Shown: piece after piece, positions 45,801 through 54,417 of the stretch
Position numbering within the stretch: position 1 is the first letter of the stretch
How the letters are laid out: every line of letters begins with the position of its first letter
DNA from: Maniola hyperantus
Lineage: Eukaryota; Arthropoda; Insecta; Lepidoptera; Nymphalidae
DNA: 64,000 nt
Reading direction: 5' to 3'
Assembly: GCF_902806685.2 (NCBI RefSeq)
Contig: NC_048555.1
Location: forward strand, 11,160,001 to 11,224,000
Made by a program: the position numbers and the translations under genes
Notes under the pieces: generated by a model
Databases searched by the model: none
What the model was told of the DNA's origin: nothing
Seen by the model: the letters and a program-made list of their open reading frames with translations, nothing else

Positions 45801-48800
45801 TCCCTAGCTCTGAAATACCTCTTCTAGCTCTGGAATGCTTAACCTAGCTAGGAAATACCTCCTCTAGCTGTGATAGAAAATATCTTCGCGTTTCCCTTCA
45901 TTGGTACAGTGTGGCCCGAAATCTTTACCTGCATGCTAGGCTGTGCCGTATTCCTGTACGTCATGTTAAAGTAAGAGGCCAGGCAGACCAAGATTACGTT
46001 TGCAGACCAAGTACCTATATCTAATCCAGCAGCATAATATAGTCCGCTGTAGGTCGCGGAGCTCAGGTACACAGCTCTAGGTTTATATCTTGATTTTCTG
46101 TTTGATGAAATAATCCCAATGATAGGGGTATCATTGGGATTACTGGAAGGGGTCAGTAGTCACTACCTTTAGCAATCAGAAATACGAGCCTACGAGCACA
46201 GATACTCATTAATTCCCATAATAATTGATCCCATCATTAATCGCAATTGCACTCATTTAAGCATACGTGATGTGATGATGCAGTCTATCGCATCATCAAA
46301 TCACTTTCTGCGTATTTTGTCTATCCACCTAGTAGGAGGTCGCCCAATGCTGCTCTTTCCAGCGTGAAGTCGCCACTCTTGCACCTTGGGATCCCAACGT
46401 CTATCGGTTTTTCAAACAATTTGCCCTGCCTATTGCCACTTCAGCTTCGCAACCCGCTGCGCTATGTAGGATTTGCACTCACGCTAAGTGCAAATCTGCC
46501 ATCCATTATACTTTATTAACTAATTCGTATTTCTTAAAAATGATACCATTTTTACGTAACAACTATAGGTATATGCTCATTCACCAACATTCAAACCTAA
46601 TCAGGTCACGGCACTTTTTCCTTATTCGTTCAGATGTTTCTACGAAATGCTCCTACTGGGTTGTTACATGTGTAATCATTGATGGGTATATGTTACAGCA
46701 TCCACTGCAGCTGAATGGGACTTGGGCAGATGTGCTTATCTTGATTATTGGTGCAGTGTTGCAGCAAGGGTGTACCTTGGAGCCGAGATATGCTGCAGGT
46801 ACCAACATAGAAAGGAGTAAACTTTTGTTTAGCAATTTTCAGATACCTGCTTTCCAAAGAGCCTCAATAGCTCAACCGGTAAAGAAGGGGACTGAAAACC
46901 GAAAGGTCGACGGTTCAAACCCCGCCCGTTGCACTATTGTCGTACCTACTCCTAGCACAAGCCTGGTGCTTAGTTGGAGAGGAAAGGGGAATATTAGTTA
47001 TTTAACTTGGCTAATATTCTTTAAAAAAAAAATCAAATTCAAATCCTGCGTACCCAAACTCCACCATTTTGTTGTTCTTTTTTTTGAGATTAAAAGACAT
47101 TATACTTCCTAAAATTCCTTGTAAAGTTTGTAAACAACACACGTTGCACTATTGTCGTATGTACTCCTAGCACAAGCTTTACGCTTAGTTGGAGGGAGAA
47201 AGGAGAGTGTTAGTCATGATTGACATGGCTAATATCAGTTCCCTTATTATAAATTGGAAAGTGTGTTTGTTTGTTGATTTGTTGGTTTGTCCTTCAATCA
47301 CGTTACAACGGACCAATGAACTGACGTGATTTTTTGCATCGGTATAGTCAAAGACCAGGAAAGTGACATCATCATGATCATGATCAACCCATCAGCGGCT
47401 CACTGCAGAGCACGGGTCTCCTCTCAGAGTCAGAAGGGTTTGGCCATAGTCTACCACGCTGCCCAAGTGCGGATTGGTAGACTTCACACACCTTTGAGAA
47501 CATTATAGAGAACTCTCAGGCATGCAGGTTTCCTCACGATGTTTTCCTTCACCGTTAAAGCAAGTGATATTCAATTACTTAAAACACACATAACGCCGAA
47601 AAGTTAGAGGTGCGTGCCCAGGATCGAACCCCCGACCTCCGATTAGAAGGCGGACGTCCTAACCACTAGGCTATCACAGCTTCTTCAGGAAGTGACATGG
47701 GCTACTTTTTATCCCGGATAATTAAAGAGTTACCACGGAATTTTCAAAAACCTAAATCCACCGCGGACGAAATCGCGGGCATCAGCTTAATCTTTAATAA
47801 CTGTTCTAAAATTCCAGGTCGATGTGTAACATTGTTGTTGTTCGTGGCACTAACCATCTTGTACGCGGCCTACTCAGCGAATATAGTGGTGCTGCTGCGG
47901 GCACCCAGCTCCTCGGTGAAGACCCTGCCAGACCTGCTGAACTCTCCTTTGAAACTAGGGGCTAGTGATTTTGAATACAACCGGTATTTCTTTACTGTGA
48001 GTTCAATGATACCATACCACAGTTTTTTTTTCTTACTGTGGTAACTCATGTATGAGTATCTGATTATGGTGTGTAAATACTAAATATGGGCTCGATAATC
48101 TCACTTGCCACGTCTTCACTGTGCGGTGGTCTGAGCTCGACTGCCTGCCTCAGTAGTCAGTCGTTTTCCCTTTCCATGCACACCGCGTGGGGTGTAGACA
48201 CGAGATGACAATAGTGTCTTGAATGTATTATATGTGTTGGTATGTATGTAAGTTTGTATGTATTATTTGCCTGTATGCTACACTTACAAAGAATATTAGC
48301 CATGTTAAATGACTAATATTCCCCTTTCCTCTCCAATTTAAGGCTTGAGGCAATTTAAACTTAGTAAGGCTAAATGGGAAGTCAGTGGTCTTTGCAGTCA
48401 TCATCATCATCATCATCATTATCATTAACCAATAGACGTCCACTGCTGGACGTAGGTCTCTTGTAGGGACTTCCACACGCCACGGTCTTGCGCCGCCTGG
48501 ATCCAGCGGATCTGATGTCGTCCGTGCAACTAGTGGGGGGTCTTCCAACGCTGCGTCTTCCGGTGCGAGGTCGCCATTCCACTCCAGTCTCTACCAGTCT
48601 TTACAGTGGTAGGACAATATTCAGAGGCGTCTTTATCTATGGTGCAGGGTGTGCAGCGCACACGGGCGCCGGGTCTACGGGGGCGCCGAGCGCCCTCTAA
48701 TGCGACACCTCCAAAGATGCGTCGATGCCGGCGCTCTCAAAGACCCTGCGCTCGTGTTATGGCCGACGCCGTCCTCATTTAAAATTGCACCATTTGCATC

Positions 48801-51800
48801 CGAATTTCCGTTTGAAAATATAACTGTTAGTATTCCATTTTGACCCTGCTCTTACTAGACTAGAGGGCGCCAGGGCACTGGTTGCACACGGGCGCCACAA
48901 GGGCTAGAGGCGCCTCTGAGAATATTTCAGATCTTTTACCCAAGGCTATACTTTTTATTCCAGAAAATGAATGACCCAATCAGAAAAGCTATTTACGATA
49001 AGAAAATCGCACCGAAAGGGAAAAAGCCCAACTTTTACAGCATGGAAGAAGGCATCGAAAAAGTAAGAAAGGTAAGAAATAAAGAGATAAATACCTACCA
49101 ACTTAATCTTAAATATATAAAACGAAACGGTGACTGACCTACTGACTGACTGACTGACTGACTGACTGATCTATCAACGCACAGCTCAAACTACTGGACG
49201 GATCGGGCTGAAATATGACATGCAGATAGCTATTATGACGTAGACATCCGCTAAGAAAGGATTTTTGAAAATTCAACCCCTAAGGGGGTGAAATGGGGGT
49301 TTGAAATTTGAGTAGTGCACGCGGACGAAGTCGCGAGCATAATCTAGTTATTTTAAATAATTAAACATTAAGATTTTCGAAAAAAGATGCCCCCTAAACT
49401 ATATATATCACTGCACTTTTTATTGATACTAGCTTATGATCGCGACTTCGTCCGCGTGGACTACACAAAATTCAAACCCCTATTTTACCCCCTTAGGGGT
49501 GGTTCAAAAATCCTATCTTAGCGAATGCCTACATCATAATAGCTATCTGCAATCTGCATGCCAAATTTCAGCCCGATCCGTCCGCAGTAGTTCGAATAAT
49601 TGTGCGTTGATAGATCATTCAGTCAGTCAGTCACCTTTTCATTCTATATACACTCGGCGTCAAAAAAATCGCACCTTTCAAAAAATCTACTTCAAACAAT
49701 TTTAAACCTTAGTTGACATCAATAATGAGGGTCATGTTGGGTATCATTTGAAAGGGGATGAAATGGAGAGCACAAAAACAATTCAATTGATTATTTTTCT
49801 TTTACTGGAAGAGCACAAAAAAAGAAGAAGAAAACACTTACAATTTTGCTTCTTAAGACAGCCGCTAGTTGCGCTACCTTTTGTAGGTATAAAATGGTCA
49901 ATACAGGTACAATCGGGGTCATTCGCTATCTAACCGTTGAAGTGGACACACGAGCAGCTCATTCCCAAGAAAAATACCTTTGAAGATGGATACCACTATT
50001 GATGAGGCCGCCCAAGTGATTGCACTACTGCAATCAGGCATGCGGCAGTGTGATGTCGCTCGGCAACTCAACTTGAGCCGTTTTTCGGTTCGAAGAGTGT
50101 ACCAGCGTTTCCTGGAGACCGGTGGCTTCGTCCGAAGACATGGGTCTGGTAGACGTCGCTGCACCTCGGAGAGAGACGACCGATTCATCGTAGTGACGTC
50201 TTTGAGAAATCGGTTCTTAAATGCTGTTGAGTTGCGACAGCAGCTCCAGACAACTAACAGAAGAACTGTGAGTGTGTCTACGGTTAGACGAAGACTGAGG
50301 GAGAAGAAAATAGCGGCGCGAAAAGCTGCTACGGGTCCCAAATTGACCGCAGAGCATCGGCGAGCCCGCTTGCAATTCGCTCGCGAACACGTCAATTGGA
50401 CCCTCGAACAATGGAAAGCTGTTCTCTTCTCAGACGAGACGAGAGTGTGCCTTTTCTGCAACGACAGACGCAAAAGAGTGTACAGAAGACAGGGTGAACG
50501 ATTCGCCCAAGCCTGCATCCAGGAGACGGTGGAATATGGAGGCGGTTCTTGTATGTTCTGGGGCGGCATGTCTGCCGACGGCAAAACCGACCTTGTTTGC
50601 GTCTCCCGGGCTCGAGGTGCTCGCGGGCAAGGGTCACTGACTGCTCACCGGTACATCACAGAGATCCTGGAAGAACATGTGGTCCCCTATGCCAGTTTTG
50701 TTGGCGAGGGGTTCATGTTGATGCACGACAACGCTCGCGCTCACACTGCAATTATTGTGCGCGAGTACCTTCAAGAGGTTGGGATCTCTGTCATGCACTG
50801 GCCAGCAAGAAGTCCAGACCTGAACCCGATTGAGCACCTATGGGACCATTTAAAACGCAAGGTTCGGTCTCGTGATCCCGCTCCTACGACTCTCCAGGAA
50901 CTCAAAGATACTGTTATTGAGGAATGGAACACTATCCCTCAAGAAGACATTTTAAAATTGATAAGATCCATGAGGGATCGTATGGAAGCCGTCATCAGGG
51001 CAAGGGGGGGTAACACTAGATTTTAGATTATTTTTAAGATCATTTTTTGTATTCTTTTTTGTATAATTAATCTGTTTTAAATTAAGGCTTAATTAAGGAT
51101 TTTTACTGTTTCATAAACTTCTTTTTTTGTGCTGTTCCAATAAAAGAAAAATAATTAATTGAATTGTTTTTGTGCTCTCCATTTCATCCCCTTTCAAATG
51201 ATACCCAACATGACCCTCATTATTGATGTCAAATAAGGTTTAAAATTGTTTGAAGTAGATTTTTTGAAAGGTGCGATTTTTTTGACGCCGAGTGTATTTA
51301 GACAAGCTTATGCTCGCGACTTCATTCGCGTGGACTACACAAAATTCAAACCCCTATTTTACCCCGTTAGGGGTGGAATTTTCAAAAATCCTTTCTTAGC
51401 GGATGCCTACGTCATAATAGCTATCTGCATGTCAAATTTCAGCCCGATCCGTCCAGTAGTTTGAATTGTGCGTTGAAAGATCAGTCAGTCAGTCAGTCAG
51501 TCAGTCACCTTTTCCTTTTATATATTTAGATTAATTGGATTTTCGAAAAAAGATGCCTTTAAACTATATCACTGCACTTTTTATTGATATTAAAATACTG
51601 AGTACCACAGTTCACTTTGATAATATTAACAGTACGCGTCTGAAAGTAATGTACATCGGCCTTTAGAATGTCATTTCGGCTTTGTAGGGCGTTGTCTCTG
51701 TCACTCATACCTATATGACGTTTTGTCGGTCTCAGCGACTGAGACAATGCTCTACAAATCTGCTATCTCCTTCTAAAGGTCGATGTACATTACTTTCGGC

Positions 51801-54008
51801 CGCGTAGTTATTTAGATAAAAATCATGGCAGCGTTGCATTCATAAGCTACTTAGTACTAGATGATTAAGATTTATTTTTGAATTCCCGTGGGAAATATTT
51901 GAATTCCTCGTATTAAATTAGCCTAAGTATATTCCTACTCTCCATGCATGCAAAAATCACGCGGATCCGCTGCCCCGCTGCAGCGTGATTGAAGGACAAA
52001 CCAATAAACCAAAAAACATACCTTTCACAACTTATTTCATGTTTCATGAAAATAACAAAGCTAGCTATTCATCATCATTATCATCATGATCAACCCGATG
52101 CCGGTCCATTACTTACTGCAGAGCACGGGTCTCCTCTCAGAATGAGACTGGTTTAGGACATAGTCTGCCACGCTGGCCCAATGTGAATTGGCAGACGTGC
52201 AGACTTCACACACCTTTGAGAATACGGAGAGCTCTCAGGCATGCAGGTTTCCTCGCGATGTTTTCCTTCACCGTTAAAGCAAGTGATATTTAATTGCTTA
52301 AAACGCATATAACTTATACCCCCGATACCCCGAAAAGAAGGCATATGTCTAACCACTGGGCTAGCACTTAGCTTAGCTAGCTTTATACCTATACCTAAAT
52401 TGCTGTTTTTCTTCCTCAGGGTCTGTTCGCTTTCCACATGGAACTGAACCCAGGGTACAGGCTAATCCAAGAAACGTTTCTGGAAGAGGAGAAATGTGAT
52501 CTGGTAGAGATGGATTACCTTAACGAAATCGATCCTTGGCTGCCCGGCCAGAAACGATCTCCTTACAAGGATTTGTTCAAAATCAGGTATTCACGTATCC
52601 AAGGTATCAAGTATTCAATTGAATAACAAAACCTTACTTAAATTCATTGAATTAAATATAGAGATCGTAAGTTTGAGCATAATTTTCATGGCATACTTAC
52701 AGCATATCAGTTAGAAGTTCGTGAACATTTTTTAGCCTAATTTTATCTACTTATGCAAAAAATGTCTAAGACATCATGTATTTAATTCTCGTAGGAGAAC
52801 CAGAGTAACTGACATAGCTCAACGGGTTGCGAAGCTGAAGTGCTAATGGTCATTGCATACCTATTCAGTTCATTGGAGTTCCATGGTGCTAGAAAGGCGA
52901 CCTGGCACTGGAAAGCACAGCTTCGGAAGACCTCCTACTAGGTGGATAGACGACATCAAACGTGTCGCAGGATTCAGGTGGCGTGTGACGGTGTGGTCCC
53001 TACAAGTCCTTCCGATAAACCTATATCCGGCAGTGCACGTCTATTGGTTGATAATGACGATGATTATGTAATCGCTCTATAAAAATGTATTAGGTAATAT
53101 TTTATCAAGACACGAAAATATTTGGCTAGGGATCTGATGACTTATAGACAACCAAAATTCTTAGAGTTGAAGTCTAGGATACAAAAGCTAGAAACACTGT
53201 TATAATCATGTAACAAGAAAAAACAATCAATTTCATTACAGCTTCGCCAAAATCCGTGAGACTGGCATCCAAGCGAACATCCATCGCCGTCTCCAGGTCC
53301 CCAAGCCGCACTGTTCGGGTAGCATTTCTACATTCAGCAGTGTCGGCATCACTGACATGTACCCGGCTCTGATCGCCACTCTATACGGCGCGTTCATCTC
53401 CGTCGCCGTCCTCATACTGGAGATCATGTATAAGAGGCTGTAAGTTGCTTTTTCCTATTTTCTTCCTTAAATTGCCCTAAACTTGTAGTTCTCTTAACAC
53501 GCTCGTCTCAACTCCGTGCTCCACCGATGGCGCACCCCACCCGGCAGGACTGTTGGTTGATGGGGGGCGATGTACCACTGGTGGCCATTTGAAGATTTGC
53601 GTCGTCGAACACCACATAACAGTTCATGTGGTCCCGGTCTGAACGCCAAGAGAAACGCCAAAAATGCCAAGAGCAAGTATCGAACGGGCGCCCTCCCGCG
53701 ATTCGGTCTATATAACCGAGAGGTAGGTGCGGCCATGGGAGGTGGAGGTCCCATCGTTTTACAAATCAATTAATCATCTGTAGAATGAGAATGGGGAAAA
53801 TTCATATTTTAATGAATGCATTGAGATCTTAAAACTTTAGGAAATATCTACTAGCAATTTTCATTAAATGTTAAACATAATATACTGTAGTTATATGTAA
53901 GTTTTAACAGATTCCTTAATAGCAGACTTAAAAAAAATAACGATGCGGTATTTTTTCAGAATGACGCTGAGAAACAAAAGAAGAACCAAGAAAAATTTGC
54001 AATATTAA
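33659..54008 (+). CDS. Ionotropic receptor, IR75-like (IR-A), 13 exons, complete
   Basis: Variant ionotropic glutamate receptor: a ligand-gated cation channel of olfactory neuron dendrites. IR75 relatives in Drosophila detect acids with co-receptor IR8a. Exons: 33659-33815, 34444-34592, 38632-38794, 40748-40923, 43127-43269, 43819-43991, 44498-44724 (or alternative 45556-45782), 46699-46798, 47818-47996, 48964-49071, 52420-52586, 53242-53439 and 53960-54008. All junctions are AG/GT and phases close to 662 residues. Signal peptide about 1-23. S1 lobe about 235-355 (MLNAS, FTHTWGY, KKEGDLG, FTEDRMK). M1 365-387. Pore/M2 397-430 (LIIGAVLQQG). M3 431-455 with AAYSANIVVLL, the IR form of the SYTANLAAF motif. 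S2 456-610. M4 623-645. Short basic C-tail. The IR75 assignment rests on motif and size resemblance. Confidence 0.88.
33816..38631. other. IR-A introns 1-2: repeats and unassigned DNA
   Basis: Holds reverse Lep1-like type A (33960-34165), reverse type C (34170-34400), a complete reverse GGTTCCG repeat (34655-35096), type C-like pieces (35215-35260, 35290-35540), a foldback MITE (36980-37130), type C (37140-37365) and type B (37500-37727). Nothing recognised in 35550-36970 or 37730-38620. Confidence 0.55.
39184..39377. mobile_element. TIR element (AACTCAGTGTCTAACATTGAATGATA)
   Basis: The ends AACTCAGTGTCTAACATTGAATGATA and TATCATTCAGTGTTAGACACTGAGTT are inverted. It inserts directly at the end of a LINE scrap (39085-39180, GSFFAQRISLAVQ-like). 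Confidence 0.65.
39590..40002. mobile_element. Long foldback element (AGAGCCAGCGAGAGCCAGACC ends)
   Basis: About 90-100 bp imperfect inverted arms: GAGCCAGCG, AAAAGCTGAAAGTTT, TATTGTTCCCAACACAAGGAAGA, AGTTTGGATCATGGTG and their complements on the right. The spacer is about 200 bp and non-coding. Confidence 0.65.
40066..40480 (+). mobile_element. SINE family 1 with a nested TIR element
   Basis: The tRNA-like head GATAGTCTAGTGGTTAGG...CCAGGGTTCCATC ends at about 40130. A TIR element (ATGGTACGATTACACCTACC / GGTGTAATCGTACCAT) occupies 40131-40310. The SINE body resumes with ACTTTTCGAATTTATGTGC and ends TGGCCATACCCTTCTCATTCTG. Confidence 0.65.
42345..43092 (+). repeat. Tandem array of type C elements (three units) upstream of IR-A exon 5
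   Basis: After a chimeric start (42345-42440, Lep1-like head), units at about 42445-42640, 42641-42845 and 42846-43092 each run GCGACTTCGTCCGCGTGGACTAC ... GTCAGTCACCTTTTCCTTTTATATATTTAGA. Units 2 and 3 begin directly at the end of the previous one. The array stops 34 bp before the exon 5 acceptor. Confidence 0.7.
43127..43269 (+). CDS. IR-A exon 5: pre-S1 segment
   Basis: The acceptor TTTCTCAG is followed by KYGTVEDYREVKIM, RRMDIRGHPLTMVMV, DSNETRDHLDDRL. GHPLT is the segment leading into S1 in IR75-type receptors. The donor GACAGACT|GTGAGT gives phase 2. Confidence 0.85.
43614..43788. mobile_element. TIR MITE just upstream of IR-A exon 6
   Basis: The ends CCCTTTTACACGGCATCCAGTTTTT and AAAAACTGGACTGCCGTGTGAAAGGGG are inverted. 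The core has the perfect palindrome GCATCCCGCATGCGGGATGC. It ends about 30 bp before the exon 6 acceptor. Confidence 0.7.
43819..43991 (+). CDS. IR-A exon 6: start of ligand-binding lobe S1
   Basis: NLQQDSISKMSHM, CFDMLNASEKRLFTHTWGYKD, GLIDHLLKKEGDLG. The W-G-(x)-I-x-x-L-x-x-x-x-(A/G)-D-(L/I)-G pattern is the S1 signature of ionotropic receptors. The donor TTG|GTAAGT gives phase 1. Confidence 0.9.
44178..44462 (-). mobile_element. LINE tail inserted before exon 7a
   Basis: Reverse copy of the tail at 4010-4312 (GGGTCACCTAATGTTTAGTGATTACCG, GGCCTTTCAGGAATTT-like). The flank of exon 7b (45478-45555) has the same surrounding intron text without it, showing the pre-insertion state. Confidence 0.65.
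44498..44724 (+). CDS. IR-A exon 7a: end of S1 plus helix M1 (first alternative)
   Basis: The acceptor GGTTTTCAG and donor GGCGTG|GTAATG enclose 227 nt entering in phase 1 and leaving in phase 0. Protein: GTIALFTEDRMKAIDYIAM, GPTGIRFVFRVPPLPVVEN, then M1 from LPFTSAVWFAIFISVLGC to YITSKWEAS. A second full version lies 1 kb downstream. Confidence 0.88.
44799..44915 (+). pseudogene. Decayed half-copy of IR-A exon 7 (M1 part), copy 2
   Basis: PPLSLMKNIFALPLTGAVWF, ATFTCVLGCAVFLYIPSK then TAA where exon 7a has the Trp codon of SKWEAS. The S1 half and its acceptor are missing. Confidence 0.75.
45013..45129 (+). pseudogene. Decayed half-copy of IR-A exon 7 (M1 part), copy 3
   Basis: PPLALIENIFALPFTSAIWF, SMLICVLGCAVFLYITSK then TGA at the same Trp codon as copy 2. 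No S1 half. Confidence 0.75.
45556..45782 (+). CDS. IR-A exon 7b: second full-length alternative exon
   Basis: The acceptor AGTTTTCAG and donor AGCATG|GTAATG enclose 227 nt, the same length and phases as exon 7a, with no stop. It reads GTIMIFTEDRMKTIDYIAM, GSTAVRFSFREPPLALMEN, M1 from LPFTVAVWFAIFICVLGC. It differs from 7a mainly at the S1 tip (PTGIRFVFRV to STAVRFSFRE) and just before M1, while M1 is nearly identical. Length mod 3 is 2, so including both exons breaks the frame. Confidence 0.75.
45858..45974 (+). pseudogene. Decayed half-copy of IR-A exon 7 (M1 part), copy 5
   Basis: PPLAVIENIFAFPFIGTVWP, EIFTCMLGCAVFLYVMLK then TAA, again at the Trp codon. It lies 76 bp beyond exon 7b. Confidence 0.75.
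46699..46798 (+). CDS. IR-A exon 8: pore loop and M2
   Basis: The acceptor TGTTACAG|CAT was chosen over a later CTGCAG because the resulting 100-nt exon matches IR-B exon 8 residue for residue in length. It reads HPLQLNGTWADVLILIIGAVLQQG then CTLEPRYAAG. LxxxGAxxQQG is the pore segment of IRs. Confidence 0.85.
46860..47035 (+). mobile_element. tRNA-derived SINE (family 3) after IR-A exon 8
   Basis: The head GCCTCAATAGCTCAACCGGTAA (A box), CGACGGTTCAAACCCCGCCC (B box), the body CGTACCTACTCCTAGCACAAGCC, and an end AACTTGGCTAATATTC with poly-A. Confidence 0.65.
47245..47790 (+). mobile_element. Lep1-like type A element split by a reverse SINE with TSD
   Basis: The element runs from ATTATAAATTGGAAAGTGTG to CAGGAAAGTGACAT (47367) and resumes at CAGGAAGTGACATGGGC (47684), ending GAAATCGCGGGCATCAG at 47785. 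The reverse family-1 SINE between carries the duplicated CAGGAA(A)GTGACAT flank, a target-site duplication of about 13 bp. Confidence 0.7.
47818..47996 (+). CDS. IR-A exon 9: M3 gate and start of S2
   Basis: RCVTLLLFVALTILYAAYSANIVVLL is M3 with the gating motif; then RAPSSSVKTLPDLLNSPLKLGASDFEYNRYFFT begins S2. The GTGAGT donor is at 47997. Confidence 0.9.
48623..48920. mobile_element. hAT-type MITE, second copy, in an IR-A intron
   Basis: CAGAGGCGTCT at the left, GGCGCCTCTG at the right, and the same body as 19871-20182. Flanks ACAATATT and AGAATATT give an 8-bp duplication with one mismatch. Confidence 0.7.
48964..49071 (+). CDS. IR-A exon 10: S2 segment
   Basis: KMNDPIRKAIYDKKI then GKKPNFYSMEEGIEKVRK with donor AAG|GTAAGA. 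FYSMEEGIEKVR is the conserved mid-S2 helix of IR75-type receptors. Confidence 0.88.
49120..49345 (-). mobile_element. Type C element, reverse
   Basis: GACTGACTGACTGATCTATCAACGCACAGCTCAAACTACTGG through GGGGGTGAAA to GCGGACGAAGTCGCGAGCATAATCTAG. Confidence 0.6.
49651..51294 (+). mobile_element. Intact Tc1-like transposon (DD34E) with about 190-bp inverted repeats
   Basis: Starts CACTCGGCGTCAAAAAAATC and ends GATTTTTTTGACGCCGAGTG, flanked by TA on both sides. The inverted repeats extend about 190 bp, reading inward through ATTTGAAAGGGGATGAAATGG and GAGCACAAAAACAATTCAATTGA, with few mismatches, so the insertion looks recent. The single gene inside is uninterrupted. The target is TATATA within two type C repeats that would otherwise abut. 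Confidence 0.93.
49986..51026 (+). CDS. Tc1/mariner-superfamily transposase (DD34E)
   Basis: Cut-and-paste transposase. The ORF opens at ATG 49980 or 49986 (MKMDTTIDEA) and gives about 348 residues, normal for Tc1. An N-terminal paired-type helix-turn-helix at about 6-60 (VIALLQSGMRQCDVARQLNLS) is followed by a second HTH (VSVSTVRRRLREK) and an RR linker. Catalytic motifs: FSDETR (first Asp), MHDNARAH (second Asp) and SPDLNPIEHLWD (Glu), with 34 residues between the second Asp and Glu. No stop or frameshift, so it is probably functional or was recently. It lies in an IR-A intron, same strand as the host gene. Confidence 0.93.
   Translation: MDTTIDEAAQVIALLQSGMRQCDVARQLNLSRFSVRRVYQRFLETGGFVRRHGSGRRRCTSERDDRFIVVTSLRNRFLNAVELRQQLQTTNRRTVSVSTVRRRLREKKIAARKAATGPKLTAEHRRARLQFAREHVNWTLEQWKAVLFSDETRVCLFCNDRRKRVYRRQGERFAQACIQETVEYGGGSCMFWGGMSADGKTDLVCVSRARGARGQGSLTAHRYITEILEEHVVPYASFVGEGFMLMHDNARAHTAIIVREYLQEVGISVMHWPARSPDLNPIEHLWDHLKRKVRSRDPAPTTLQELKDTVIEEWNTIPQEDILKLIRSMRDRMEAVIRARGGNTRF
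51303..51530 (+). mobile_element. Type C element right of the Tc1 insertion
   Basis: GCTTATGCTCGCGACTTCATTCGCGTGGACTACAC through GTCAGTCA to TATATATTTAGAT. Together with 49432-49650 it forms a tandem pair split by the transposon. Confidence 0.65.
52420..52586 (+). CDS. IR-A exon 11: S2 segment
   Basis: GLFAFHMELNPGYRLIQETFLEEEKCDLVEMDY, then PWLPGQKRSPYKDLFKI. The (F)E.EKC.L.E.D motif and the K..P....F..... end are typical of S2. Phase 2 donor. Confidence 0.9.
53242..53439 (+). CDS. IR-A exon 12: end of S2 and helix M4
   Basis: FAKIRETGIQANIHRRLQVPKPHC then ALIATLYGAFISVAVLILEIMY as M4. The final exon (53960-54008) adds MTLRNKRRTKKNLQY and TAA. Confidence 0.9.
53470..53770. other. GC-rich block in the last IR-A intron, unidentified
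   Basis: Noticeably richer in GC than its surroundings (GGCGCACCCCACCCGGCAGG, GTGGCCATTTGAAG, CGGGCGCCCTCCCGCG). The reading frames on both strands (67 and 91 residues) match nothing I recognise and lack splice links. Possibly a transposon fragment. Confidence 0.35.
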
Positions 54009-54101
54009 AACAAGTAGATAATCTTGGAACCACGTAGGCACAAGTAGAAGAATAATTTATTATCCACAGTATAGCACTAATTGTAGCTTAGGCTTTTAGT
54101 G

Positions 54102-54107
54102 AATAAA
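54102..54107 (+). promoter_or_regulatory. IR-A polyadenylation signal
   Basis: AATAAA 94 bases after the stop codon, the first one downstream. Confidence 0.6.
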
Positions 54108-54417
54108 TGTAGCAGCAACGAAAAGGATAATTACCTATCTTTAATTTCATAGCTAATGCAGCCAAAGCCTACCAAGTAGGCAATTTCGATTTGAAATGTA
54201 TAATTATTATCTTGACATGAATTTCTTTCGACTGTTCCTATCAATATAGCAAAATTTATTCCATGATGATTCGTATTAATTTTGCACGAATTTTAAAACT
54301 TAATTTGAAAGTTTAAACACACTAATAATTGTGGAATCCACTAAGTTTAAGAGACGGTAACACAGTTATATAAGTTAGCGGAATGTCAATTTGTTCTATA
54401 ATTTATAGGAAAAACTA

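Larger units (their letters stand above)
44745..45860 (+). repeat. Dispersed minisatellite (CCTAGCTCTGAAATGCCTCA-like) around exon 7 copies
   Basis: Units of about 19-21 bp such as CCTAGCTCTGCAATGCCTCA and TCTAGCTCTGGAATGCTTC lie at 44745-44798, 44945-45012, 45150-45280 and 45796-45857. The last unit of each block merges into the exon text CCTCCTYTAGCYCTGATRGA. Confidence 0.7.

Noticed and set aside
46711..46798. IR-A exon 8 starting at CTGCAG|CTGAAT
   Set aside because: Also in phase, but the earlier acceptor at 46698 gives exactly the 100-nt length and alignment of IR-B exon 8.
49919..50584. 221-codon minus-strand reading frame
   Set aside because: It is the antisense shadow of the Tc1 transposase coding region; composition follows the sense codons and no splice or protein motif supports it.
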